Position numbers and translations under genes: made by a program. Below are positions 34,667-45,274 of a stretch of DNA of 64,000 nt, in pieces. Under the pieces are notes generated by a model. That model did not search any database, had not been told where the DNA came from, and saw nothing but the letters and a program-made list of their open reading frames with translations. Numbering within the stretch: position 1 is the stretch's first letter; each line of letters starts with the position of its first letter. The stretch is from Bryum argenteum (Eukaryota; Streptophyta; Bryopsida; Bryales; Bryaceae). Where the stretch lies: positions 1,876,648 to 1,940,647 of the forward strand of contig CM073329.1 of the NCBI GenBank assembly GCA_037043015.1, written 5' to 3'.

Positions 34667-37576
34667 GAAAGAGTTGCATCTCTTGAAGAATCCATCTTCA
34701 AAAGAGAAGCTGGTGAGGAAGACGACCTTGCTAGAAGCGGCAGTGAGCAGTGACATCGCTGGAGTACGAGCCCTGTCAAGAGTGTTGGGGACAAAGCCCC
34801 AGAACATTTCCTCTGCCATTCATCGACGTCGGGCACTTGAAGGTAATGGATCATCCATTTTCAAGCTGCCTGAGAGGAGAAGGAGGGATGGTGTTTCGGG
34901 CGAAACTAGAGAACTTGTAATTGCTTGGTGGACTTCAGAAACTCGTGTGAGTCCCAATAAGAAAGATGTTACTCGAAAGAGGTTGGGGCCCAAAGTTTAC
35001 GACCAGCACGCTACCCACTTTCTACTCGAAAGTCAGGTATTACATCTGAACTTCTAACTTCCTCGAGTTTACATGCTCTTGTTGTCAGATCTATTGATCT
35101 TTGTTAGTACACATGGTGTAAGTCCGCTGTCTACGTAGTATCTGTTTGTGTTTTCAGATTTACATGAAGTATTCAATTATTCATAGTACTCGTGTTTACT
35201 TGTATTTATTCATAGTAGTATTTTTTGGAGTCTTCCTGGTTACTTAGGCGTACATATCGTTTGTACTCGTTGTTTTTTAGGTGATATTGCTAATACCTTG
35301 TCACACCCGATAGTATACAAGAACTACAATCACAGTCCTTTAATTGTGGTGTTCATACCAATACCATATATGTATAGTACCGCTAACATACTGTTGGTCT
35401 CCTACTAGTATATAATATATACCTTAGTAGTGTCTAGTAGTCCTTCCTGAAGTCTATGTACTATGAATTCCTAAGTCATAGTATGTGTTCATGGGAGTAC
35501 AATATACTTCAAAAGGATTTGTGTATACATTGTATACAATTGGTGTTTAATGTGTAGTCCTGAAAAGTACTCGCTCTACTATTAGGTACTGTGTTTCCAG
35601 CTATGAAGTGGTTCCATACACCATCTGAAGTATGTAGTAGTACAAATTTTGAGTACCATTGACTCAAATGTATTGTGCAGGCTTCATTCTATGAGCGTTT
35701 TGTTCAATCTCTCCCTGAAGCTACCATTTCCATGCGTGCGTTCGAGTGCCTGAAGCCATTCTTTGTTAAAAAGTGCAAAGACCGAAATGTCTGCTGCTGC
35801 AAGTACCATGTTGAGATAGACATGCTACGGGAGGCAGTCAACACAATGAGGGATGCCATGAAGGGAGTACACCCTACCATTTCTTGTACTTGTTCATGTC
35901 CAGTTTGTTACAATTCATCTGAGGATTCTTGTTCTGCGCATTTGACCAAATGTGATGGTGTTACTAAGTTCTGGGAGCAGATTGTATGTCCAAAAGGGGA
36001 ATCAGAGGAGTTCCATAAACTTGACTGCTTGATGGGTTCATGTTTCGAGTGCGGTGTACATACTCTTCCATTGTGCCCATTAGAGGTATATCGGTGCGGC
36101 AGATTCAAACTGAAGTGGCGGTGCTTGACTATGAAGTGGTTGGAGTAAACGATGATGGGAACCCTAAAACGAATCCAGGAAGTTTTCATGGAAACCTCTT
36201 GTGTTGAATTTTTTGAGTATTTGAAGCCAAAGTTGCATGAGTTTGTTAGTCACAACTTCGTTGCTAGGTGGCAAGATGTAGAGTGCAGGATTAGTATGAA
36301 AGAGTTACGTGTCGATGTTGTTCTGTCCTATGTTGATTTTGCTGAGAACTACTCGTTTGAGATCCAAAACGAAATTCAGTCCATGCATTGGCATTCTTCC
36401 CAGATTACAATTCTTGTTCACATAACATATCGATTTGACCCGTTGACTTATAGCATGGTGAAGGAGAGCCACGTCTATGTATCAGATGATAAAACCCATG
36501 ACACCTTATTTGTCCAGCATTGCTTCCTGCAGCACTGGGAGTGGTTGAAATTGCAAGGTGTCAATGTAGCTCGTCATTGGGTTTGGAGTGATGGTTGTGC
36601 AGGGCAATTTAAAGAAGCAAGGCCCATGTACTTTGTTAGCAGATATCCAGGTCTCACGGGTGGGTGTGTTATGTCCTGGAATTTTTTTGGTACAGGCCAC
36701 GGCAAAGGCGAGTGGGATGGAGCAGGTGCCGTTGTGAAGAGAGCTTTGCGTACACAGCAACTGCACAACCCCGGAAGGAAGCTACAAGATGCAAAAGATG
36801 CAGTTGACTTCTTGAAGGAGACTATGGAGGGCATTGTGCAAAGTTCGGTTGGTGGAGATAAAACAGTATCTTATAGGTACTTTCACCTTATTAAGCCTGA
36901 TGATGTAGATCGTCGGCACCTTCACGGTTGTGACACCATCGTTGGTTCTAGAAAATTGCACTCTATTCAAGGAGTGTCTATTTCAGATCCAACATTGCTG
37001 ATGGTAAGGAATTTGTCGTGCTTTTGTACCCCTTGCATGGACGGTGATTGGGCTGCTTGCGAGAAGATGGGCCATGTACAGCCTTGGAGAGTTATCAAAC
37101 TTGTTCCATTAGATGTTTCGTTTGTAAGGGAACAAATGATTTTAGGGCAGCTTGAAGCAGAAGGAGAAGAGGCATGGGATTACGTCGCAGAAGGGACACT
37201 AGGGGACTTAGTCGACACTGGTGATAATTTTGCGGTTCCGGCGGTTGAAGGTAATGAAGAATTGGTTGACTTCTACATTCTTCAATGCCAGAGGAAGAAA
37301 CAGATCGTAAGGGAGAAGTTTACATGTGTTTGGGGTGGGCAGTTTGACGTAGGAGAATATGTCATTGCGGGAACCTATTATCAGAAGTGGGGGAAGTCTC
37401 GTAATTCTTATGTGTACTTGAGAGATTCCAGAGTAGCTTATGTAAATGCCTCCTTAGTCCTTGCATGCAAATTTCAAATGGTCCCAGCTGCGCATAGAGT
37501 TAAGGGGGATGAGCCTGTGTACCAATTGTTAACTGAAACAATTGATGTAATCACAACCAGTCTAGAAGCTTTGTAG
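34667..37576 (+). pseudogene. TE A transposase-like gene, exons 2 and 3 (broken)
   Basis: Exon 2 is 34667-35036 and exon 3 starts at 35681 after TGTGCAG. Order of parts: helix-turn-helix-like region (VRALSRVLGTKPQNISSAI), a Cys/His cluster (CCCKYH, CTCSCPVC, DCLMGSCFECG, LPLCP), then a probable RNase-H-fold core. Candidate acidic residues are VDFAENY (D1), WSDGCAGQFK (D2) and FFGTGHGKGEWDGAG (E/D3). The reading frame meets TAA at 36146-36148; the family-like text continues in another frame (about 36113-36168, YEVVGVNDDG) before returning, as if two opposite one-base indels occurred. After that, 474 residues are open to 37576. The assignment as transposase is from motif memory and layout; superfamily not named. 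Confidence 0.65.
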
Positions 37577-38452
37577 GTTAACGTTTTGATGAAGTTTGTA
37601 AACTTCTTCTCCATATAAACTTTTGACCTGCATTTGCGATTTGACAAGCACCCACCCCATTTCCTTCTTTTGTTCGAATTCTCGTTTGACCTCCATAGTT
37701 TTAAGTGGCCATTACGATGTGGAATGGGTGATATGCTTTTAGTCAGCCTGGGGTATTGTAAGTACAAGTTTGGATATGCAGAATTCCCTTAAACCCATTC
37801 TGGAAACTCTGTTTATGCATCAAAATTCAACATAGTCTAGGAAGTATTCTTAGTCAACGTTTAAAAACAATAGTCTTGATTAGTGAATCTTTGAAATGTG
37901 CCCAAAATTGCGTTATTTCCTCACCTTCACTCAAAATCGACCAAAAATAATTGAATGCATAAACTTGCACAACTCACCAAAAAGTCAGATCTACTGTTCT
38001 TATACTTTTAGTATAATTTTTGATCTCCGATATTGATAAGAGGTGATAATCCATGATGTCATGCCTAATCTTACGGTCATATACTTCAGAATACTATTAG
38101 GAAACTCAAAATATGCATATGTTTTGAAAGAGGGCAATCTTAAAATTAAATCATGCAAATAGTATCAGTGTCAAAAATGCTTTGCGCGGTATGCAACAAT
38201 GTCTTACAGTTTAATTTACATGTACTAATATGTACTCTGTGTCGCCACCAATATGTACCAAAGTGTAATAGATACGGACTGACTGTAGTATACTATACTG
38301 TACTATAGTGTACTATACTGTACTATAGTGTACCACTATAGTGTACTACAGTGTTCATACTACAAGAAATAGAATTTGTACAACAACTTGTCCCGTTCAA
38401 TGCGGATGGAAGTCAAATAAAATACTACCTTCACAAGGGCTTTTGTGAAACT
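37577..38452. other. TE A, gap between transposase and SET gene
   Basis: Non-coding, probably holding the convergent 3' ends of the two genes. A TGTACTATAG(T)-type microsatellite lies at about 38280-38350. Confidence 0.5.
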
Positions 38453-39838
38453 TCAGAGCTTTCCTTGCTGATTGGTGAACTTGCAGTACTCGCTTCCACA
38501 AACACACTGAAATGCAGGAATAGGATGCTCGGGATCTTCAAAATCTAACCCGTAGTCCCAGGTAAGCTCTTCCCCTTTGAACACTTGCCGATTGGTAAAA
38601 AAAGCTACCTGGTTCAAGCATACATGTGAAAGAACCTATTAGAACGGGTGAAATTAAGGTGGTCAAAAAAAATGTTCGAAGTCATCAACTCACATGGTAG
38701 TAGCCTCTTCTTGTGCTGTTGATTATGACCGGTAAGTTTACCAAATTTGCATCACTTTTTGTGGTTGATAGCCATTGTAATTAAAAGCATTCTCATTTTA
38801 CATCATTCTAGAGGATCTGAGAGGTACCAAGGTCATCAAAATATAGAAAGCGACTTTCATGAAAGCATCACCTGTGATTCAGAAACCTTGAGATGTTCCC
38901 AAAGTTTGATGTGTCTATACAAAGAGCCTCCTCATCGTTCAATTCATTTTCCGCTCTCCAATCTGAATCCAGATTCATTGCGTACTTCCCCTTGTGTTTC
39001 CGGGATGCCAATTCCTCGTTGGATATGATTTCTCCAACATATTCGAAAACAAATGCACCTGCAGGCAAGGTTTCCAAAGTTTTGATGCCCCATTCCTTCT
39101 GAGGGTTGGTCCAGAAAACCTGTAGGGAGCCAAAAAGAGTTGTCAACAAATTTTGTAGAGGACCTGAATGCTTCTAAAAGTTGTAACTTACAAAAGATTG
39201 CAAATGCGATGTTCACCTGCAGTTTTCGGGTTTTACCCTGTTGCATCACTCGATTTACGCAATGACTTTTGCAAGAGCGACCAACTCCGCACTCCTTCAA
39301 GAAAAACTTATTATGTGCCCTCCACATTCTCCATACTCCGAACTTGAACAGTTGGACTTGTCACAGTATTCATAGAGATCCTCATCTTCACCCAAAACTT
39401 CCCTTCGTCTCTACAATTCCAAGAAAAGACATTATCAAATTAGTAACTCCAACAAACCGATGGCAGTTTAAGAAACATCAAATGACACATGAGATTTAAC
39501 AAGGAAAGGACTAGGTAAGACGGAGATACCATCTCAATATGATGTGGGTGTAAGAGGCCTCCTTTGGAATAAGGGGCTAAACCAAGAAAGAACGCACGAG
39601 ATACAAGAACTCCCAACGCCACATGCTGAAACACAATTAGTACAGCCCACCCCCTTTCCCCAACTTAGATTCGAATCCAAAACTGATTTGTGGAATATGC
39701 TCTCCCGAATGTATTTGAAAGGTTTAGGTAACTGTCCATTGCTTTCCTTGCTGATTATAGGTACGGGGACATTCTCGGCACCCAATGAAATATCATGTGA
39801 TATAATCTTCACTTTAAAACCCTGCATGCCAATTCTTG
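38453..39838 (-). pseudogene. SUVR-like SET-domain histone methyltransferase gene, frameshifted
   Basis: Exons on minus: about 39530-39838 (pre-SET, SHDISLGAENVPVPIIS, FKYI, VGCTNC), about 39217-39412 (pre-SET/AWS part, SCKSHCVNRVMQQG), 38872-39119 (SET: KEWGIKTLETLPAGAFVFEY, NISRFLNH), 38694-38754 (DANLVNLP) and 38453-38608 (ELTWDYGLDFED, then post-SET FQCVCGSEYCK). The cofactor-binding NH(S) and the WDYG motif are present. The family methylates histone H3 lysine 9. Two frame breaks are needed, near 39570 (before APYSKGGLL) and near 39312 (before NKFFLKECG), so this copy is probably dead. No WIYLD or YDG domain is visible. It lies inside TE A, facing the transposase gene. Confidence 0.85.
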
Positions 39839-39899
39839 CAAAGCGTGAAAGACATAGAAGGCATATACCGTGCGTGACACAACATACTATGCAGTCCAA

Positions 39900-40400
39900 T
39901 CAATATTGATCGCTGCATTCCGTCAACAACAGCAGTCCAATCAATATTGATGGCTGCACTACGTCAATAAAAATAAGAGGCTACCTATCTCGTGCGACAA
40001 TGGGGATGTTGATCGACTGGAAATTTCCCAAAAATATGTTAGCATATACCCATAATAAAAATATACATGTCATACATAATGCACTACCCAATGCAGTACA
40101 TCAACATACCTAATGCAGTACATCAACACATCTATCGAATGGATGTAGTCACAAATAGCATGTGATACACCATTCAACACTACCTAATGCAATACTTCAA
40201 TACACCTATGGAATGGATGCAGTCACTAATAGCATGTGATACACCATTCAACACTACCTAATGCAATACTTCAATACACCTATGGAATGGATGCAGTCAC
40301 TAATAGCATGTGATACACCATTCAGCTCTACCTCATGCAGTACATCAAAACACCTACAACCAGCTATATCCTAGGAAACATGCCTGCACATAGAGGCATA
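39900..40400. repeat. Tandem repeat of about 74 bp
   Basis: At 40120-40335 three imperfect copies share GAATGGATG(C/T)AGTCAC, TAGCATGTGATACACCATTC and CTACCTAATGCAATAC. A shorter duplication (AGTCCAATCAATATTGATC) sits at 39893-39950. Non-coding. Confidence 0.7.
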
Positions 40401-40404
40401 CTAT

Positions 40405-41348
40405 CTACACAATCACATTCATATTTACTTCTTTTGGGTTCGCTTTACCTTGGCCGGGGGGGGGTTGAAGTTCACCATTCAGGGACACACGCTCATCACA
40501 GTCGATGGTGCTGTCAGCTGCTGTTGTCTCCATCTTCTTACGGCTCTTCTTCGAACCACTCCCCGTGACCTCCAATGTTTCAGATGGCCCATCTGCTCGT
40601 GTCCTAACCTTATCAGTTTTAGATTTCTTCCTCGTGGTTGCTGAAGGTGGGTTGCCACTCTTTGTGACATCTGCAACGCTCCTAGTCTTCACGGCTGGTC
40701 CTGTCTTCCCATGCTCTTCCTCAAATGGTGGTGCTCGACGTACTACTCCCGTGTTTGATGAAAGCTTCCTGAGCTCAACAATTGTGGCCTTTAATCTCGC
40801 CACCTCATCATCATTGGACACCCTCTGGTGTAGTCTTACGCTCTCCTCTCGTAGGTTCCGGATCTAGGCCTCTTCCATCTTCTTTGTCATTCTCCTCCCG
40901 AAGCATAGGCACGTCGTGTGCACTTTGGAATCTTGGGAACCGTACTCCTCCATTCTTGTAGGGGAACTTAGAATTTTGTTGTCAACAGCCTACATATACG
41001 TAAACCTCAAATCAGTAAACCGCACTTATTCTAAAAACCCCAAAAACCTATAGGGTGATCTTTGACCCCCGCCCCAATCGCTTCGGATGTTGGTCCCGGA
41101 GCATCGGCGATCGTTATTGTATTTGTGGTTGGCGTACATATTTGGTCTTTGCCCGCCGCAAGCGTACATTTCTCGACCTTCTTGTCGGGGGACTTGTTGA
41201 TTTTCCGAACTTGCACAGAAATCGAATGGGTGGCGATTCCAAAACCTTTTGTCACTTTCCCGAATCGTGCTTGATGGTCTCTCCCTAAGTCAGACGTCCC
41301 AAAGTGCATGCCGAAGCTTGACCCATCAATGGTCATTGAGAAGAGCAC
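40405..41348 (-). other. Possible 3' exons of the TE A RING-like gene
   Basis: Two open stretches on minus, 41031-41348 (MLFSMTIDGSSFGMHFGTS) and 40405-40821 (MSNDDEVARLKATIVELRKL, then a Lys/Ser-rich tail with SKKSRKKME). They follow the RING-like frame in the right order, and a GT donor (GTATGACC) occurs near its end. Whether they belong to one transcript cannot be decided from sequence alone. Confidence 0.35.
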
Positions 41349-41955
41349 GGAATTTGTGAAACAATCATGTAGTTAACCTCCTAAACTCAAAAGATGATTA
41401 GTATCAAAAGAATGGCACCATGTATATGTACTTCGAAATGCATAAATACACTTGTAACTACAAATAAGACAAGTGCATGTACCTCTAAATGGATTGCAAG
41501 TATGATTATGTATCTCATTCAGTGCATATATCTCACTCAGATTGCACTGAATGGTATATCAACATACTTTAACCATGTCTTCCAAGTGCAAAACACATTC
41601 AAAAATATGTTCATGTACTTGTGACTACGGTATGGTACAAGCAAAGTACTCGGGCTTTGTATGTTAAGAGACCGTGGAGTACAGTCAAACCTACTATCCG
41701 ATGTATGTCCTATTGTATCTTGTGTAATAAAGAATATAGTATAAAAACTATTATAAGCCCCTCTACTACTACAAGTCTAATTCTGTGTGTATCAAAGTAG
41801 AAGTTCTATCTCTACGGGTACAAACCGCAATGTCAATCTTTCAAAATACTACAGCTTCAGTTACTTAACTCTGCATTACACTACCATACTGTATATCAAC
41901 TTACAAACTACAGTCCACACGCTTGCCATTTCCTATTCACAAAATATTTACCTAG

Positions 41956-43294
41956 CTAAGGGAAATCACACTGCAATGAACGCACATGGGTGAAGGGGGT
42001 CATACCAATGTCTGCACCAGTCCGCTTCGCAGCAGCTGTTCTTTCGGAGATAACAAAATTTCTCTTTTCTTCGCACTCTAGCTCCTCTGCCTTCTCTTCA
42101 AGACTGGTTGGCTGGTCCCCAAAGCCGAAACTCTTGAACCAGTCTGGGTGGACTACTGAACAATCCTTTTCTACACACTTCACTGATGTGCTAAACCACG
42201 ACACAGCACACCATGGGTGATAAACATGCCTGCAACTACAGACTATAATGTCATTATAGGAAAACTTGGAATCACACAAAACGCAGTTAGTTAGTTTGAC
42301 AAAATCTATTTCCATTTCCTTCATGCCCAGTGAGTTGCACATGGAGTGGGGGTGCAAAGCGAAGCCAGGCCGTCCACCTCGCAAACTCGACAGTTGTTTC
42401 TCCAAAGAAAGATCGCTTGTCCGCACGCAGAAATGCCTCCCTACGCACCAATTTCTCATGCACAGCATCTTGGAAAACCTGCTGAGCAACAAACGCATCG
42501 TATTCACCTTCTATCCTCTTGAAAGTTTCCTCGTAGAAGTCCAGCGTCATCTGCATCTTCTTTTGATCTTCCCCCTCCTCACAATTCTGCATTTTCAACT
42601 TGAAGCCCTCGCACGTTGCCTTCATCGACTCCAGCATTACTCGAACACCCTCCACCTTAGAGTCCATCCCTTTCTTCTCTTTCAGAGTCGATTGTATGTC
42701 GATCTTGACACCCTGCATCTCCAACTCGATCACCCGCTGAAGGTCGTGGGTTTCTCGTTTCTTCTTCTCTATCCATGAAGAGCTCTGTTCGGGCTGTCTA
42801 GAGTCTACCCCTCTGCATGGCCGATCACCTGGCTCTGCCTTCACAAGCCCGTCACCTTGCATCAAAGTCTTCATGTCTTCTTCCTCCAAAATTTCACCCA
42901 TACTTTTTTCAGTCAAGACTGCTTTCATCTCCAAGCAGCCCTTCATCTTTTTCTGCCACGCGCTGCGCTGGTTTCGATTCGTGATGTGAGCATAAGATGC
43001 CCAATCGACATCTAAACCCTTCACTACATCAGCTACAATTCCAATTGCGAATTCTTTACCTATCAGTTTTGTTTTTACGACACAAGGTTTCTGGTAGACT
43101 ATGGGGTACAGTCTAGCTATGGCGGACTTCACATTTGCGTCTTTCAAATCTCCAAACCAGAACCCTGATTTCCCTCGCCGCCCAAACACTTGATTAGATC
43201 GGTTTTTGGAGGATATGTGTAGTATCCTTGGATTTGTGGGGATTGATCCCCGTCCGTTCAATCCAAACCTATCTCTAAATTCCTCGAAAGACAC
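41956..43294 (-). pseudogene. Coiled-coil protein with C-terminal RING-like zinc finger (TE A cargo)
   Basis: The first frame (42287-43294, 335 residues) starts MSFEEFRDRFGLNGRG and has a long Lys/Glu-rich helical region (about residues 180-275). The second frame (41956-42507) supplies the zinc finger: TNCVLCDSKF, VCSCRHVYHPWC, then KCVEKDC and WFKSFGFG. The two overlap in different phases between 42507 and 42287, so a frameshift or unrecognised intron joins them. C-x2-C ... C-x-C-x2-H-x2-H-x2-C spacing resembles RING or PHD-type fingers; ubiquitin-ligase activity is only a possibility. No family name can be given. Confidence 0.5.
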
Positions 43295-43599
43295 CGGGGA
43301 GGAGGGGCACTCTACGCAAAATTGCTATTTTTTCATCTACTTCGTCCACGGTGAGAAGGGGTGGGTCATTTCATCGTCAACACACGTGAGAAGGTTTTTC
43401 TCCTTCTTCACCATCCCTAAACCCCACCCAAAACCGAACACACACAGCTTTGCTCAGTTCATAAGATTCCGTGACAAATGCTAACATCTATTCAACAAAC
43501 AACCAGCCGGGGGAGTAGCCAATCAACCACACCATCTCACAATAATCGCAACCTCTACCTAGAATCAGGATCTACTCACTTACTTAGCACCAGCAGAAT

Positions 43600-43765
43600 C
43601 AGGAAGTTGGAGCTTCAGCAGCTCAGTATTGGCCGTTGTGTTTTGGCCGTCGAAGTTGGAGCTTCAGCAACTCAGTATTGGCCGTCGAAGTTGGAGCTTC
43701 AGCAGGTCAGTTTTGGCCGTCGAAGTTTGAGCTTCAACGACTCGATTTTGGCCGTCGACCACAAA
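43600..43765. repeat. Minisatellite, about 38-bp unit
   Basis: Four imperfect units of GAAGTTGGAGCTTCAGCAG + CTCAGTATTGGCCGTC run through this stretch upstream of the RING-like gene start. Confidence 0.75.
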
Positions 43766-44467
43766 TACCGCAGACTGCCGCACACAAAGACCCAAGTTAG
43801 CTGTGAGGAATGTAGGGCTTAGGGTTTTGCACTCACTGGATGAGCATACGCATTTCAGATACGCATTTCAGCATTTGCAGATGAAAGAAAACCCCAGAGC
43901 GAGAAGCCGCCGTGAACCCTTGCACAACCTCAACGACATTTCTCTAAACCCTACGCTGCCTAAAAACACGGTCGATGCAGTCTATGCTCACCTTGTGCCA
44001 CTCAGATCTGCATGTAATCAGTCCTCCGTTGCACGAGTTCACCCAAGCTACACCGCAAGCTCCACTCCACCAACAGCTCCCTAAACAAACTACACTCCAA
44101 CAGCAAGTCGTTCACGAAACCCCCTCCAGCAACAGCTCCCTAAACAAATTCTACTCCAACAGCAAGTCGCGAAACCCCCTCCCCAAAATGCGGAAGGTGA
44201 TGGCCCTACCCGCACCCACTAAAACCGCCCACGGATGTTGCACATTGGTGCGCCAGAGTGCAAGAATGAAGCGCGAGTTCAGCGCAAAAAGCTTGCGACA
44301 ACACCAAGCAGCTCCCCGAAAACAACAAGACGACGAAACAGCTCGCGGGAAAAGCCCTGAACCCTAGTCCGAGCCATTAATGTCCAGCCCACTGTCAGAC
44401 TGTCAAGTCAACGACCCTCAACCCTCCAACGGTCAAGATCAATCTGTCAGGAATAATCGACGGTAGT
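43766..44467. other. TE A right-hand subterminal region
   Basis: Includes a direct duplication of about 65 bp (GCTCCCTAAACAAA(C/T)T(A/C)CAC and following) near 44078 and 44139. Two moderately long frames here look like chance. It ends at the gypsy-1 insertion. Confidence 0.45.
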
Positions 44468-45234
44468 TGTTGTTCTGGGTTAATGAGGGATGGAATGCTT
44501 TACGAGCTCAAGGCACCGAAGATAGCTTTTTTCTGTGATTTTTGAGGCAATCGGTAAGGGGGGGCTGGGTCGTGCCCCGTTTAAGCCAAAGCGTCGGAGT
44601 TGACTTTTGTGGCGCCGATTGAGATCAGTTGAATACAGAGACCACGGTTCCTTCTGATACAGCGGAGGTGGGTGGTAGTCACAGTGTTCTGTCGTTGGTG
44701 TGAAAACCCCGAAGCCCAGGTTACCGAGTCTTACCGAGGCTGTTTCCCTGGTTCGGTATTTCGACAAGGCAACGGAAGAGACCGCGGTGACCCAGCAAAG
44801 CCAGGGACACCAGGGACACACAATCAAGTAGGAGGTTAGGGTTTAACCGAGGTTGTCTATCGGAATCCTCGGCAGCAGACTGAGTGAATGAGAGAGAGAG
44901 GGAATTCGGAATACAAGCATGGGAGAGAAAAGCTTCGGCTCTTGGCCTTTGTATTCAAAACATCAGATTCAAGATACATGTGAGTGTGTGCTCAGTGTAT
45001 GGCGAAACTATGCTTCTACGGTGGCTACCCAAGAACGCTCTCTCCTATTTTCTACTTCCTTTTATACTACGACTGCCGCGGATATCTTTGCAACCAGACG
45101 GTGCCCCTTATCGACTGCCGAGGCATCTGCAGTTAACTGCTGGTGCCTCCGCCGAATTTGCTGAGCTATCCCTGTTGCCGCTGTTGCCTCCGCTCTGGCC
45201 GCCGTGGTTACCCGATGACGTCAGTCGGGTAACA
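44468..45234 (-). repeat. Gypsy-1 LTR (3')
   Basis: 767 bp, starts TG and ends CA. Several substitutions and small indels against the partner, clustered near 45060-45160 of this copy. Confidence 0.93.
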
Positions 45235-45274
45235 TTTTGCCCTCCCTGTGAGAGCGCAATCCGTCCCGGATTGC

